From Sipunculus nudus (lineage: Eukaryota; Annelida; Sipuncula; Golfingiida; Sipunculidae): DNA of 64,000 bases. Under the pieces are notes generated by a model that did no database searches, was not told the DNA's origin, and saw nothing but the letters and a program-made list of their open reading frames with translations. The DNA is taken from assembly GCA_026874595.1 (NCBI GenBank), contig CM049306.1, positions 96,339,642-96,403,641 on the forward strand. Direction: 5' to 3'. Every line of letters starts with the position of its first letter. Position 1 is the stretch's first letter. The position numbers were made by a program, and so were the translations under genes. This document shows positions 1 through 12,055 of this stretch, in pieces.

Positions 1-616
1 TTCAGTATGTGTAAAGAGATTTACCAACAGGCCAAGATTGTGTTGGTATCTATAAGTAGCTTGGCAGACTGCCAACTGTGTCAGATTATGCAACAGGTCA
101 AGAGTTCATTCAGTGCAGCAAGGTACAGGTAAAGAGTTCACTCAGTGCAGCCAGGTGCTTAAATTCTGCAGTATTTTTAATCTTTTATACTTCAATGGTT
201 TAATCATGGGCTAATCAAAGTATAACTTGTAGTTTCATGCAAACTTATGTCCAGGGTAGTTTCTCCACACCAGGCTTGACCCTATCAATATAACAGTAAA
301 TAGTTCAAATCAGGAATAGGTACAATACAAATTGAAAAAAATAAGCTTGGATTGTATACAAATAGTTATTTTATTCAAATGTCTGAAATGTACCAAGTGA
401 CATGCATTGCTGTTAGCTGTGTAACAAAATACCAGCAACAATATATATTGTACAATGTTACAAGCTGACCAAAGTAAACTTTTGAAGCGTTACTTAAATG
501 GGATAATTTGAGAATTTATCTTAATACACTAGGCTTATTCACCTATTTCTACTCATGGTATTATCTGTAATATTTTTGGGGAAAAGGTAGGGGTAGGAGC
601 AGTTCAAGAACATTAC
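1..616. other. Left-edge intron sequence of the cyclase-like gene
   Basis: No exon recognised. Positions 1-170 carry a repeat (GGTCAAGAGTTCA units and a CAGACTGCCAACTGTGTC stretch) that recurs in inverted orientation at 14,080-14,350. The rest is AT-rich single-copy-looking DNA. Confidence 0.6.
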
Positions 617-762
617 CTGGCTTCCTCAGTTGTTCTAAGGAAATTTGATTTGATAAGGAGCAGGGTATTCCAGGATTTACAACCATGTCTGCTCGCTTCT
701 GTTCCTCTTCAAGGTTAAGGGACACCATTTTGAGTGACATCTCTTGCTCTAAAAGATGCTGG
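617..762 (-). CDS. Cyclase-like gene, exon 8: signalling-helix / linker
   Basis: A 146-nt exon between TTTTGTTTTAG and GTAATG. It begins with a coiled coil (SQHLLEQEMSLKMVSLNLEEE, first S split) that precedes the cyclase domain in the family. The following stretch, NPGIPCSLSNQISLEQLRKP, sits where family members have L-L-x-x-M-L-P-x-x-V-A-x-x-L, but only loosely resembles it. The exon ends in phase 1, so coding continues beyond position 617, probably off the left edge. Confidence 0.8.
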
Positions 763-1291
763 CTAAAACAAAATATATCACTGTCTGTCACTAACTGACC
801 CATCTTTCCTGTAGTAATACATAAAACAGAGGTAATTTGTTATCCTGTATTCATGGAACTAATATTGAAACATTTTATGCAGCAAATTTCAATTCATACA
901 AAAAATGGTAAAAAATGACTAATAAAATTATGGATAATGCTTGATATAAATCCATCTATGGTAAAACCTGTTTTCTTGAAAAAGTGCAACTTATAAGGCA
1001 AGAAATGACTGAGGGCCAACTATATTACAACTTCAACCTGAAGTTATCAAGTATCCATTCTAAAAGAGATCAGCTGTGAGTTGCAGTTTAACTAGTTGCA
1101 ACAAACACTAACCATGTTGCAATTAAAATTCCTCAATAATTTAAAAGATAGATATATTATTCAGTCAGATATCAACATTTGCTACAAATATTTCAAGTAT
1201 TCCTGTAGGCAGTGATGTTTCTTTTTTACCTTACGGGTATCACTGCTGCTATATAAAACCAAGTTTTACAACTTTTCTGGTAGTTACATAC

Positions 1292-1466
1292 CTAATGTCA
1301 AGATGAGGCATGACATAGTGATCCATTGGAAGGATGTCCCGTGTGGCGTCAGACAGTGCGATGTCCTCTAAATACAGACCCTGAGCAGCCATGTCCTCAA
1401 ACCTCAGCAGGTCAGGGGAGGCAATATACACTAAATGCTTGCAGTCCTCCATCAGAATCATTTCAC
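1292..1466 (-). CDS. Cyclase-like gene, exon 7: end of HNOBA domain
   Basis: A 175-nt exon between ATTCAG and GTATGT. It encodes (G)EMILMEDCKHLVYIASPDL, then GLYLEDIALSDATRDIL, a close match to the family signature SP-x(3)-x-L-x-x-x-x-x-x-G-L-Y-x-x-D-I-x-x-H-x-x-x-R-D. The His usual in that signature is Ser here. It ends with AG, completed to Ser by the next exon. Confidence 0.9.
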
Positions 1467-1667
1467 CTGAATTAAATAATAAGTAATTTTACACAGGATT
1501 AAAGCAATGCCTATTGAGTGGAAACAGTGAGTAGAAATCCAGTGAGTGGATATCTCTCTGTATAATATATATTATTAAAACCTGAGGAATTGCCACACAT
1601 CCCTTACAACATGCAGCTATTTATTTGCTTGGTGTTTTTGGCTGTTAAAGGCATCAAGTTGCTGGTT

Positions 1668-1925
1668 TCTTGTGTCTGTGTCTACAGGCAGCATGTCTTC
1701 TGGTGTTGTGTGTCTGTATCTACAGGCAGCATGACCCATGGTGTTTTGTGTCTGTATCTACAAGCAGCATGGCCTCTTGTGTTTTGAGTCTGTATCTACA
1801 AGCAGCAGGGCCTCTGGTGTTTTGTGTCTGTGTCTAAAGGAAGCATGGCTTCTGGTGTTTTATGTATGTATCTAAAAGCAACATGGCTTGGTATTTTGTG
1901 TTCCTGTGCCTACAGGCAGACTGCT
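1668..1925. repeat. Degenerate minisatellite, about 37-bp unit
   Basis: About seven diverged copies of a unit containing TGTCTGTATCTACAGGCAGC and then ATGGCCTCTGGTGTTT. It lies in the intron between exons 6 and 7 of the cyclase-like gene. The open frame through it is a by-product of the repeat. Confidence 0.75.
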
Positions 1926-2074
1926 GGAGAGAGATATTCAATGCATGAAGTTTACTACTGTGCAATTCTTATTTCTTCTGAAATACATCAATAATCAAGC
2001 TTTATCTTGTGAAGAATAAAGTATTGATATTTATACTGAAGCTGAAATATCTGGATAAATAATCAATACACTAC

Positions 2075-2509
2075 CCTTTAGGAGCATATCTGTAGACCTT
2101 CCCTTGGACTTGAGAATAAAAATAGACTTCATGAAGTGAAGGATTCTTCCAAAATCCAGTGAAACTGGGGGATGTACCACTTTGAAGATGTTATCTAGAT
2201 GAACTCCCCGTATTTCATCACCAATCTGTTTCTTTATCCCTGATCCATACTGAACAACACAGAGTGACTTATCCAGGATAAGATGATATGGAGCCAGCAT
2301 ACAAAACACCTGCTTTGGGATGGCGTTTGGTCTACTTAAACTCTCTGAGGCCTTGTAATGAAGTTGACATTCTTGCTTTTGTGCCCCAAAGTTAATGAGG
2401 TACACAATATGTTTTTCAAAGAAATCCTTAGGGGAGCCAGCCAGTACACTTTCCACATTAATAGTTATCTCTGTCCCATAACACTGCTTTGCCACAGAAG
2501 AAATAAGCC
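2075..2509 (-). CDS. Cyclase-like gene, exon 6: end of H-NOX and HNOBA domain
   Basis: A 435-nt exon after TTCTGTTTCAG. It begins with the last H-NOX helix (GLISSVAKQCYGTEITINVE) and runs through a variable linker to the HNOBA (PAS-like) domain: VFCMLAPYHLILDKSL, VVQYGSGIKKQIG and a strand ending FILKSK. It ends in LLKG, the start of the conserved L-K-G-x-M motif. The pattern FC-x(2)-x-P-[FY]-H-x(2)-x-D is diagnostic of soluble guanylate cyclases. Confidence 0.9.
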
Positions 2510-2687
2510 CTGAAACAGAAAAAAAACACAGGATTTGGAACACAAGGAATCATCCTAAGAAACATCAGACTTACAGGGTACAAGTCCTACATTATATTGA
2601 ATTTAACATCAGGGACTCTCTATGCTGATTGGTTACATTTTTTCCCCTGCTAAAGACTGAATCAACAGCTGTCATCTTCTGTAATAA

Positions 2688-3945
2688 AACAAGGGACCCA
2701 TGGGTCACTGTGCTCAGCTGAAGTTGACCTTGAAGGTAAAAATCTAAAATAATATCAAATGGAGATAAAGTCTAAGAGGAAAAGGTAATATAGGCCATGG
2801 GTGGTTGACATGATTGTTTTGTATTGATGAGTAAGAAATTGTTGCAATTTCCTAATGTTAAAATTGAAGCATTGTGAACATAAGATGTATATGATTAACA
2901 TGACCTTTGGTTCGTTTTTTGATAAATTGTTGACAATTCAGTGATTTGTTGAAATAGATCTTTTTTTTAATAATGTATATATATGATTAAATTTATGTAT
3001 TTTTTTTTATATTATAAAATGTACACAGTTGAAATATAACTAATGTCCCCAGTCCACAGATGCAAGGAGAATAACAATACACCAATAAGAATCACAATAC
3101 ACCTGTCACCGACAGCAGGGTATCTCCTCCAGGGACTGTAACAAATCATAGATGGCATAGATGACCTTCAGTGACCAGGAAGAGGCTGCCTGCATCTGGA
3201 CAAAAGCAAGTGACTATAATAGGGCCTCAAGAAAAAATTCAATAACTGGCCTAATTTTCAAGCCTTTATATTCAAATTTCAGCTTTAAACAAATTAAATA
3301 CTTATTTTTACATGCTGTTAAATTAAATCAACACTACTCACAGGACGAAAATGTGCCATGATTAAAGTTTGGCAAAATTTAAGGTACAGATTTTATTTTT
3401 TATGCTAATGACTTAAAAAATTTACAAAATTCTGATATAATTTTGGGTATACAATTGAATCTTATTTAAAAAATATATAATACTTGGGGAAAAAGTGTAT
3501 AGCTTCAAAAATTTTCATGTTAAGTGAGCAAATGTTTGTCCTAATTTTTTACAAAGTTCATTACGTTTGGACCCATAAATTTAAGATATTACACTCAACA
3601 GACTTAATTTCTAGCATGTATATAGGAAATATATAGGAGAATACTTCTTGTAAATATTAAGAAAAACAGGTAAGTGGTTTGATATTAGGCAGTCCTGAAG
3701 TGTGATTATAGGTTTTTAATAGAAATTTGAGGTTTTTCCTCAAAGAAACGAAGTTGCAGTGACCCATTTTTTCGGTTTGGTAGGAGATCTTGGGGACTAT
3801 GAATTTTGGTTTCATAGGTCAAACGGTTTCAAAATGTGCCAGTCTAACGGACGGAAAGACTGATGGACAGACGGCCAAACAGACGGATGATGGACAATGG
3901 ACCACGACTATAGCTCAGTTGACTTATAGTCAGCTGAGCTAAAAA
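2688..3945 (-). mobile_element. Family A element (non-autonomous Helentron-like), minus orientation
   Basis: Read on the plus strand it starts AACAAGGGACCCATGGGTCA followed by CTCAGCTGA, and ends CAGTTGACTTATAGTCAGCTGAGCT then AAAAA, with GGACGG-type runs just inside. This is the family A end pair in reverse. The inner sequence matches the subfamily seen at 36.8 and 48.4 kb (GTGACCC, AAACGG and the polyA-rich blocks). It sits in the intron between exons 5 and 6. Confidence 0.65.
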
Positions 3946-4644
3946 TACAATGATAAGTGTTAAAAAATGAAGAAGACAGTGCCATTCCCACAAGTCTTGT
4001 GTTCTATATAGACATGCAATTTCATATGCCCTGTGATTTTGGTTGAGCTGAATAAAATAATGGGTTGTGTTCACCCTAAAATATCACCATATTCCATCAA
4101 CATCCATAATCACATAACAATTGCCATCAAGATTTACTAACAGGTCAGTAGTTCTTCTGATTAATACAAATATTTACTTCATTAATCAACACTGTTGTAA
4201 TGATATTTTAATTTTGTAAATGTATAGATAAGGTGGTAGTCTGGTAGATGCTTCAAAGGTCTCCATGATGTAAAATGCTTCCTTTCATTAATGTGGTGTA
4301 CAGTTTAACCAATCTTCTGTAAAAGAATGGCAATTTGGAGATACAAAACCACAAAGAACTGAGCCAAAGGCTGTGAACAAATGTAACAATTGTGAATTAA
4401 TTAATAAATATGTAAAATATTCATTATATGCTTGCTAGAAAAAAAGCTTTTTATTATAAATTTCTATTATTCCCAGAAGAGACTTCACAGTTAACTAAAA
4501 ATCTAAGATATTAAATGTGTGACCAGTTTATTAAAGCGTTATATTGTAACAACTTACAATACCTTATTAACAGCCTTAATACTGTATATTTATACTGAAC
4601 ATTTATACAAACGTATACATGATGCATTAGATATTAATTCTAAA

Positions 4645-4860
4645 CTAGATTTGCAGGGGCAGATCCAGGTTTGGTAAAGGGGAGGTTCAACCCAGGAAGG
4701 ATAAAGGATAATGAGAAAAACTTGAACAAAAAAAAATCCTCTCTTGAAAAAAAGCGAGGTCCAGCAAATATTGGTTTTTACCCCTTAAAAAGGTTGTGGT
4801 GGTAAAAAAGGGGGAATCCAGACCCCCTGGACCCCCAGTCTAGATTCACCACTGTTTTGG
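4645..4860. repeat. Dispersed repeat with CAGACCCCCTGGACCCCC core
   Basis: This segment (aggggcagatccaggtt ... cagaccccctggaccccc) resembles 41,050-41,215 in opposite sense/variant form. Elements of this look are common in molluscan introns, but I cannot name the family. Confidence 0.4.
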
Positions 4861-5169
4861 AACTATTATAAGTTGCATTGTAGGGTATCTCACCATGAGA
4901 GCACCCCTATATCCCTACTGTATACCCCTGCATTAAATGATCTCTTCTATATCAAAGCCCCAGCAGCAAGACTCTTGTCCAATGTCCCATGGGTAACCCA
5001 CTGTACCTCTAATTATCATGTTTACTCTGGCAGTATAGAACTTTAGGCCGAATTATAAAAAGTTAGTTCTTAATCTGTTGGCCATTTTGGGGAACTAAAA
5101 CTGAAAAAAATGTGTTGTTTCATTGCTATTTTTTGGGGGAAATCATAGTGCTTGACACTAGTGACTGAC

Positions 5170-5249
5170 CTATTAATACTGGATGGAACCAGGCCTTGGA
5201 TGAAAAGTAATGTAGCTTTATAATTTCTGGTGCATCCGTTTCTTCATAG
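5170..5249 (-). CDS. Cyclase-like gene, exon 5: H-NOX C-terminal strand region
   Basis: An 80-nt exon between TTTTCCACAG and GTCAGT, too short for a simple ORF scan. It encodes YEETDAPEIIKLHYFSSKAW and then FHPVLI. The LHYFSSK segment aligns with the haem-propionate motif YxSxR as Y-F-S-S-K (about residues 137-141). One base joins GG of the next exon to make Gly, giving the known boundary motif I-G-L-I. Confidence 0.85.
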
Positions 5250-5583
5250 CTGTGGAAAAAGTTGGAAGGTTATTACAGAAATGCAGAAACAAAAACGTAA
5301 GAGTTGATGGTAACAATTTTAACCTTGAGTCTCAAATTATGTGCAATTCTAAATTATCCTTACTCCATATTTTTACACCTGACCAGACACTTTGCTGGCA
5401 TATGTTTTTCATTAGTCTTTGGTCACTTACAGCATTGCATTCACCAGTTTTCAATTACACTGTTGTTAATAAACAGTTCACAGACCCAATAATCAAACTG
5501 TGGTACCTGTAGCACAGCAGACTATCACAGCAGATCTCTCTTGTTTAAATTAATCTAAAGTATCCCTCCAATGTGTTTCATAC

Positions 5584-5773
5584 CTGAATGTTGGAAAAGT
5601 ACTTCTTTTGGAGGCTAAATGTAGCAACAAGAATGGAATGTCCAGGTTTTGCAGGAATGATGACAGATTTGGAGCTACAGAGCGCAAGGATTCTCTACAT
5701 CCAATGGTCAGGCAGTAGTTGAGATAGTACGTTCCAAATGTTTCTAACATTTCCTGCAGCTGAAAATGACTCC
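5584..5773 (-). CDS. Cyclase-like gene, exon 4: H-NOX core with the haem-ligand position
   Basis: The exon starts after TGTTGGTAG; this acceptor, not the TTTTCAG 14 nt further in, keeps the frame with exon 3. It encodes LQEMLETFGTYYL, LRSVAPNLSSFLQNLD and FPTF, all H-NOX landmarks. In haem-binding beta subunits the segment after NLD reads A-L-His-D-H; here it is I-P-Phe-L-L. The conserved Pro near the end (about residue 120) is kept. The donor is GTATGA. Confidence 0.88.
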
Positions 5774-6232
5774 CTACCAACAGAAATATAAAGTATCAGA
5801 CAATTGTGTAAACACATTCTGTGTACAATGCAGCAAGGTATACAGTTTACATTCTATTATTTCAAAATAATATATTATCTATTTATACGTAGACACAACT
5901 GTCATTTAACAACATATCTATATAAAAGGACCACAATAGCAAGTGATCAATGGCTCATGGTAATCAGTTGACATTAGCTGTAAAGTTATTATCAATAGAA
6001 ATGACTAAAGACAACAGCTTACAAAGTATTAGAAAATACTGTGAATTAGGCCAGTGCTCAAATAATCATGTGGCATTGCAGGATTGAAGCATAATTTTAC
6101 ATTCTTTCTGGTTAGTAACTACTTCAAATGGGGGAATTTTCAACCATGATAAAGGTATTATGTTTACCATAAACTTGCAGCTAAGTCTTAGTATTAACTC
6201 AGGCATTTTAAACTACAGCATTCACAAATTAC

Positions 6233-6333
6233 CTGTAGCCTCTGCACATGCATTGACAAGTTCATTTGTCACAGAATCTGGGTAGCTGCAATATGGGTTG
6301 AAGCTGTGGAGTTCATCTAGTTTACATTTTTCT
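6233..6333 (-). CDS. Cyclase-like gene, exon 3: H-NOX
   Basis: The exon is 101 nt, bounded by CTGTTTTAG and GTAATT. It encodes EKCKLDELHSFNPY and then a YPDSVTNELVNACAEATG-like stretch, which matches the H-NOX pattern Y-x-D-x-x-T-x-x-L-V-x-A. Phases fit both neighbours. It lies 9.6 kb from exon 2. Confidence 0.85.
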
Positions 6334-6750
6334 CTAAAACAGATAACGCCTTGTTAAATCAGGATTACTGGTTTTTTTTATATTACTATGATATCATCTT
6401 GGCACACAAATGGTCTGACTTGTGGAAACAGAAATCATACAAATTGTCCTACATATATATTATATTAATGGGCCACTTTTAAGTAAAGTGTAATTAACAA
6501 GTCTTAATATGAATATTATACATTTATAATAAATAAAAAAATGGTACTATTTATACCAATCATAATCAAAATCTTTTATACATGTTGTTATCTGGCATAT
6601 GTACCGGTAAGCACTCGATTTAAACTAAATTCAAAATTTATGTTAGGTTGCATGTATGAAATATGCACTTTTAAGTTTTACAACCTAATATTAAAATAAC
6701 AAAGGCAAGTTCATGAAATGTTTCACTTATTTTTAGATAAAAAGTAAAGA

Positions 6751-9700
6751 AACAAGTGACCCAGGGGTCATGACGCTCAGCTGACCAGGAAGACATTGAA
6801 AAGAGTAATTTTATCATCTGAATGTCAAATTTGAATGAAATACTTTTTCCAAACTTGACCTTTTGTATAAAATCATCCAATATTCATTGGGGTACTATGG
6901 AGCTCTGTAGCATGAAGGATATGGGTAACAGACACCTATTTTCAAGGTTTACAAGATGACTTTTCAGGGGTCTCCCAGCATGTCAAAAAATAAAATTCTA
7001 GGTCCAGTTATTATGATTTGTGCCCTGTTAACAAATCCAAATGTTTATTCTGGGGGGTATTTCAAAGCCGCATAGGATGAAGGATATGGGTAACAGAGAT
7101 GTAATTTCAGGTGCACAAGGAGACTTTTCAGGGGCCTCCCAGCATATCAAGAAAGGAGATTCTAGGTCAAGTCATTATAATTTGTGCTCTGTTAACAGAT
7201 GACCAAATCTTTATTCTGGGGAGTACTTCGGAGCCCCAGAGCATGAAGGATATGGGTAACAGGGACCTTATTTCGGGTTTCCATGTAGACCTTTTATGGG
7301 CTTCCCTGGAGGTGAGGACAGAAGATTCTAGGTCCAGTCATTATGATTTGTGCCCTGTTAATATATGACCAAATCTTTATTCTGGGGGGTACTTCAGAGC
7401 CCCATAGCTCACAGAATATGGGTAACAGGGACCTTATTTCAGGTTTCCATGTAGACCTTTTATGGGCTTCCCTGGAGGTGAGGACAGAAGATTCTAGGTC
7501 CAGTCATTATGATTTGTGCCCTGTTTACAGATGACCAAATGTTTAAAGATCACAAAAGTAGAGAAAAAAAATCGTAAAAAATAAAAAAAATATAGGTGGC
7601 GCCACCAATCTCCAGAAATTGATGAAACACTCCATGATCAATATCCATGCAAAGAATCATGGTGATTAATGCATTAGTTGTTCAGATACTTGAGCTTTTG
7701 TATTAAATTTTGCATTATTCTTGGGGGGTACTTCAGAACCCCATAGCTCAAAGAATATAGGTCACAGTGACCTAATTTCAGGTTTACAAGGAGAATTTCC
7801 ATTGACCTCCCAGGATTTTAAGTAAGAAGATTCCCGGTCTAGCGGTTACGATTTGTGCCCTGTTAACAGACAGACGCCTGGATGGCCGGACGGACGACGG
7901 ACAAAAGGTGATCCCTAAAGCTCAGATGACTTTCAGTCAGCTGAGCTAAAAATTGAAAAAAATACAGGTGGCGCCACCAGAATGCAGAAACTGATGAAAC
8001 ATTTCATGATCAATATCCATGCAAAGAATCATGGTGATCAATATAATAATTGTCCAGATACTTGAGCTTTTGTATCAAATTTTCCATTATTCTGGGGGGG
8101 TACTTCGGAGCCCCATAGCTCAGAGGTTATGGGTAACAGAGACCTAATTTCAAGTTTTTAAGGAGACTTTTCATGGGCCTCTCAGCATGTCAAGAGAGAA
8201 GATTCTAGGTCCAGTTGTTACAATTTGTGCCATGTTAACAGATGACTGCATCTTATGAGGTCTCAAAAAAAGAGAAAAAAATTCGTAAGAATAAAAAAAA
8301 ATACAGGTGGCTCCACCATACTGCAGAAACTGATGACACATTCCATGATCAATATCCATGCAAAGAATCATGGTGATCACTGCAATAGTTGTTTAGATAC
8401 TTGAGCTTTTGTATCAAATTGTCCATTATTCTGAGGGATACTTCAGATGACTTACAGTCAGCTGAGCTAAAAACACTTAATGGTCAATATCCATACAAAG
8501 AATCATGATGATCTCCGTATTAGTTGTTCAGATACTTCAGCTTTTGTATCAAATTGTCCATTATTCTAAGGGATACTTCAGAGTCCTATAGCTTGAAGGA
8601 TATGGGTAACAGAGACCTAATTTCAAGTTTCCACAGGCACTTTTCATGGGCCTCCTTGCATGACAAGAATGAAGTTTCTAGGTCCAGTTGTTGCAATTTG
8701 TACCCTCTTGATAGATAACCACATCTTCAAAGGTCTCGAAAAAAGAGAAAAAAATTCGTAAAAATTTGAAAAAAATAGAGGTGGCGCACCCTCTCTGCAG
8801 AAACTGATGGAACAGCTCATGATCAATATGTATGCCAAAAATCATGACCATCAGTGTTGTAGTTATTGAGATACTGCACTTTTTGTATCAAATTTTCCAT
8901 TATTCTGGGGGGTATTTTGGAGCCATACAGCCTAAAGAATATGGGTAACAGAGACCTAATTTCAGGTTTCCATGGAGAATTTTCATGGGTCTCCCTGTGT
9001 GTCAAGAATGAAGATTCTAGGTCCAGTCGTTATGATTTGTGCCATGCTAACAGATGACAGCATCCTTAAAGGTCTCAAAAATAGAGGAAGAAATCGTAAA
9101 TAAATCAAACAATATAGGTGGCGCCACCAGTCTGCAGGAACTGATGGAACACCTCTTGATCAATAGTTATGCCACAAATCATGACCATCAGTGATGTAGT
9201 TATTGAGATATTGAAGTTTTTGTATGAAATTTTTGACTACTCTGGGGGGTACTTTGGGGCCCCATAGCTTGAAGGATATGGGTAACAGAGACCTAATTTC
9301 TGGTTTCCATGGAGACTTTTCATAGGTCTCTCAGTGTATTGAGAATGAAGATTCTAGGTCCAGTCGTTACAATTTGTGCCATGCTAACAGATGACAGCAT
9401 CCTTAAAGGTCTCAAAAATAGAGGAAGAAATCGTAAAAAAATCAAACAATATAGGTGGCGCCACCAGTCTGCAGGAACTGATGGAACATCTCATGATCAA
9501 TATGTATGCCAAAAATCATGACCATCAGTGATGTAGTTATTGAGATATTGAAGTTTTTGTATGAAATTTTTGACTACTCTGGGGGGGTACTTTGAGGCCC
9601 CATAGCTCGAAGGATATGGGTAACAGAGACCTAATTTCTGGTTTCCATGGAGACTTTTCATAGGTCTCTCAGTGTATTGAGAATGAAGATTCTAGGTCCA

Positions 9701-11855
9701 GTCGTTACGATTTGTGCCATGCTAACAGATGTTCACATTTTTAAAGGTCTCAAAAAAAAAGAGATAATTCGTAAAAAATAATAAAAAAAAAAAAAATAGA
9801 GGTGGCGCACCCAGGCTGCAGAAACTGATGACACACTCCATGATCAAAATCCATGCAAACAATTATGGTCATCCCTGCATTCGTTGTTCAGATACTTCAG
9901 CTTTTATATCAAATTTTCCATTAATCTGAGCTGTACTTTGGAGTGCCACAGCTTAAAGGATATGGGTAACAGAGACCTAATTTCATATTTCCATGGAGAC
10001 TTTTCATGGGTCTCCCTGTGTGTCAAGAATGAAGATTCTAGGTCCAGTCGTTACTATTTGTGCCATGCTAACAGATGACAGCATCCTTAAAGGTCTCAAA
10101 AATAGAGGAAGAAATCGTAAAAAAATCAAACAATATAGGTGGCGCCACCAGTCTGCAGGAACTGATGGAACATCTCATGATCAATATGTATGCCAAAAAT
10201 CATGACCATCAGTGATGTAGTTATTGAGACATTGAAGTTTTTGTATGAAATTTTTGACTACTCTGGGGGGGTACTTTGAGGCCCCATAGCTCGAAGGATA
10301 TGGGTAACAGAGACCTAATTTCTGGTTTCCATGGAGACTTTTCATAGGTCTCTCAGTGTATTGAGAATGAAGATTCTAGGTCCAGTCGTTACGATTTGTG
10401 CCATGCTAACAGATGTTCACATTTTTAAAGGTCTCAAAAAAAAAGAGATAATTCGTAAAATATAATAAAAAAAAAAAAAATAGAGGTGGCGCACCCAGGC
10501 TGCAGAAACTGATGACACACTCCATGATCAAAATCCATGCAAACAATTATGGTCATCCCTGCATTCGTTGTTCAGATACTTCAGCTTTTATATCAAATTT
10601 TCCATTAATCTGAGCTGTACTTTGGAGTGCCACAGCTTAAAGGATATGGGTAACAGAGACCTAATTTCATATTTCCATGGAGACTTTTCATGGGTCTCCC
10701 TGTGTGTCAAGAATGAAGATTCTAGGTCCAGTCGTTACTATTTGTGCCATGCTAACAGATGACAGCATCCTTAAAGGTCTCAAAAATAGAGGAAAAAATC
10801 GTAAAAAATTGAACGATACAGGTGGCGCCACCAGTCTGCAGGAACAGATGACACATCTCATGATCAATAGTTATGCCACAAATCATGACCATCATTCAAG
10901 TAGTTAATGAGATACTGAAGTTTTTGTATGAAATTTTTTACTTTTCTTGGGGGTACTTTGGGGCTCCATAGCTCGAAGAATATGGGTAACAGAGACCTAA
11001 TTTCTGGTTTCCATGGAGACTTTTCATAGGGTTCTCAGTGTGTCAAGAATGAAGATTCTAGGTCTAGTCTTTACGATTTGTGCCTTGTTAACAGATGTTT
11101 ACATTTTGAAAGGTCTCAAAAATAGAGACAAAAATTTGTAAAAAATTGAACGATATAGGTGGCGCCACCAGTCTGCAGGAGGTGATGGAACATCTCATGA
11201 TCAATATGTATGACAAAAATCATGACCATCAGTCAAGTATTTAATGAGATATTGAAGTTTTTGTATGAAATTTTTTACTTTTCTGGGGGGTAGTTTGGGG
11301 CCCCATAGCTGGAAGGATATGGGTAACAGAGACCTAATTTCTGGTTTCCATGGAGACTTTTCATAGGTCTCTCAGTGTGTCGAGAATGAAGATTCTAAGT
11401 CCAGTCATTACGATTTGTGCCTTGTTAACAGATGTTCAAATTTTGAAAGGTCTCAAAAATAGAGAAAAAAATTCGTAAAAAATCGAAAAATACAGGTGGC
11501 GCCACCAGTCTTCAGGAACTGATGGAACCTCTCATGATCAATATGTATGCCAAAAATCATGACCATAAGTCTAGTAGTTAATGAGATATTGAAGTTTTTG
11601 TATGAAATTTTGGACTTTTCTGGGGGGTACTTTGGGGCCCCATAGCTCCAAGGATATGGGTAACAGAGACCTAATTTCTGGTTTCCAAGGAGATTTTTCA
11701 TGGACCTCCCAGGATGTCAAGTAAGAAGATTCCAGTTCAAGCGGTTACGATTTGTGCCCTGTTAACGGACAGACGCCCGGACGGCCGGACGGCCAGACGG
11801 ACGACGGACAAAAGGTGATCCCTATAGCTCAGATGACTTTCAGTCAGCTGAGCTA
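6751..11855 (-). mobile_element. Large composite of family A with an array of about 340-bp monomers
   Basis: The outer ends are family A: AACAAGTGACCC...GCTCAGCTGA at the left and TCAGTCAGCTGAGCTAA at the right, with extra internal copies of the hairpin end at about 7,910-7,951 and 8,443-8,471. The body is a tandem array of monomers of about 335-345 bp, each with the phrase ATGGGTAACAGAGACCTAAT, a polyA/TTCGTAAA tract and then GGTGGCGCCACC. The many short open frames here are chance products of the monomer. It fills half of the 9.6-kb intron of the cyclase-like gene. Confidence 0.75.
9405..10774. repeat. Near-identical 684-bp tandem duplication (two monomers each)
   Basis: Positions from about 9,405 repeat from about 10,089 with offset 684 and only occasional base changes. 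Neighbouring monomers are clearly more diverged, so this is a recent dimer-sized duplication inside the older array. Confidence 0.8.
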
Positions 11856-12055
11856 ATAAAAACAAGGTGTACAGGCCTTATGCGAACCAGTGCAATGAGA
11901 TTACACCAGGTATAATGCTTCAATGCTGGACCATTACTTTTCAAGAACATGTGTAACATGTATATGAACAATGCAAGTACTAAACACTTAGAACAAGAAA
12001 CAATTAAACAAACATCACTGCTGAAATTCTGGCATGGGTGCACACAACAGAAAAA

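Noticed and set aside
7111-11701. Many 60-80 codon frames such as MGNRDLISGFHGDFSWVSL repeated in both arrays
   Set aside because: They follow the 340-bp monomer in family A and appear on either strand according to element orientation. No codon bias, and stops recur at fixed monomer positions.
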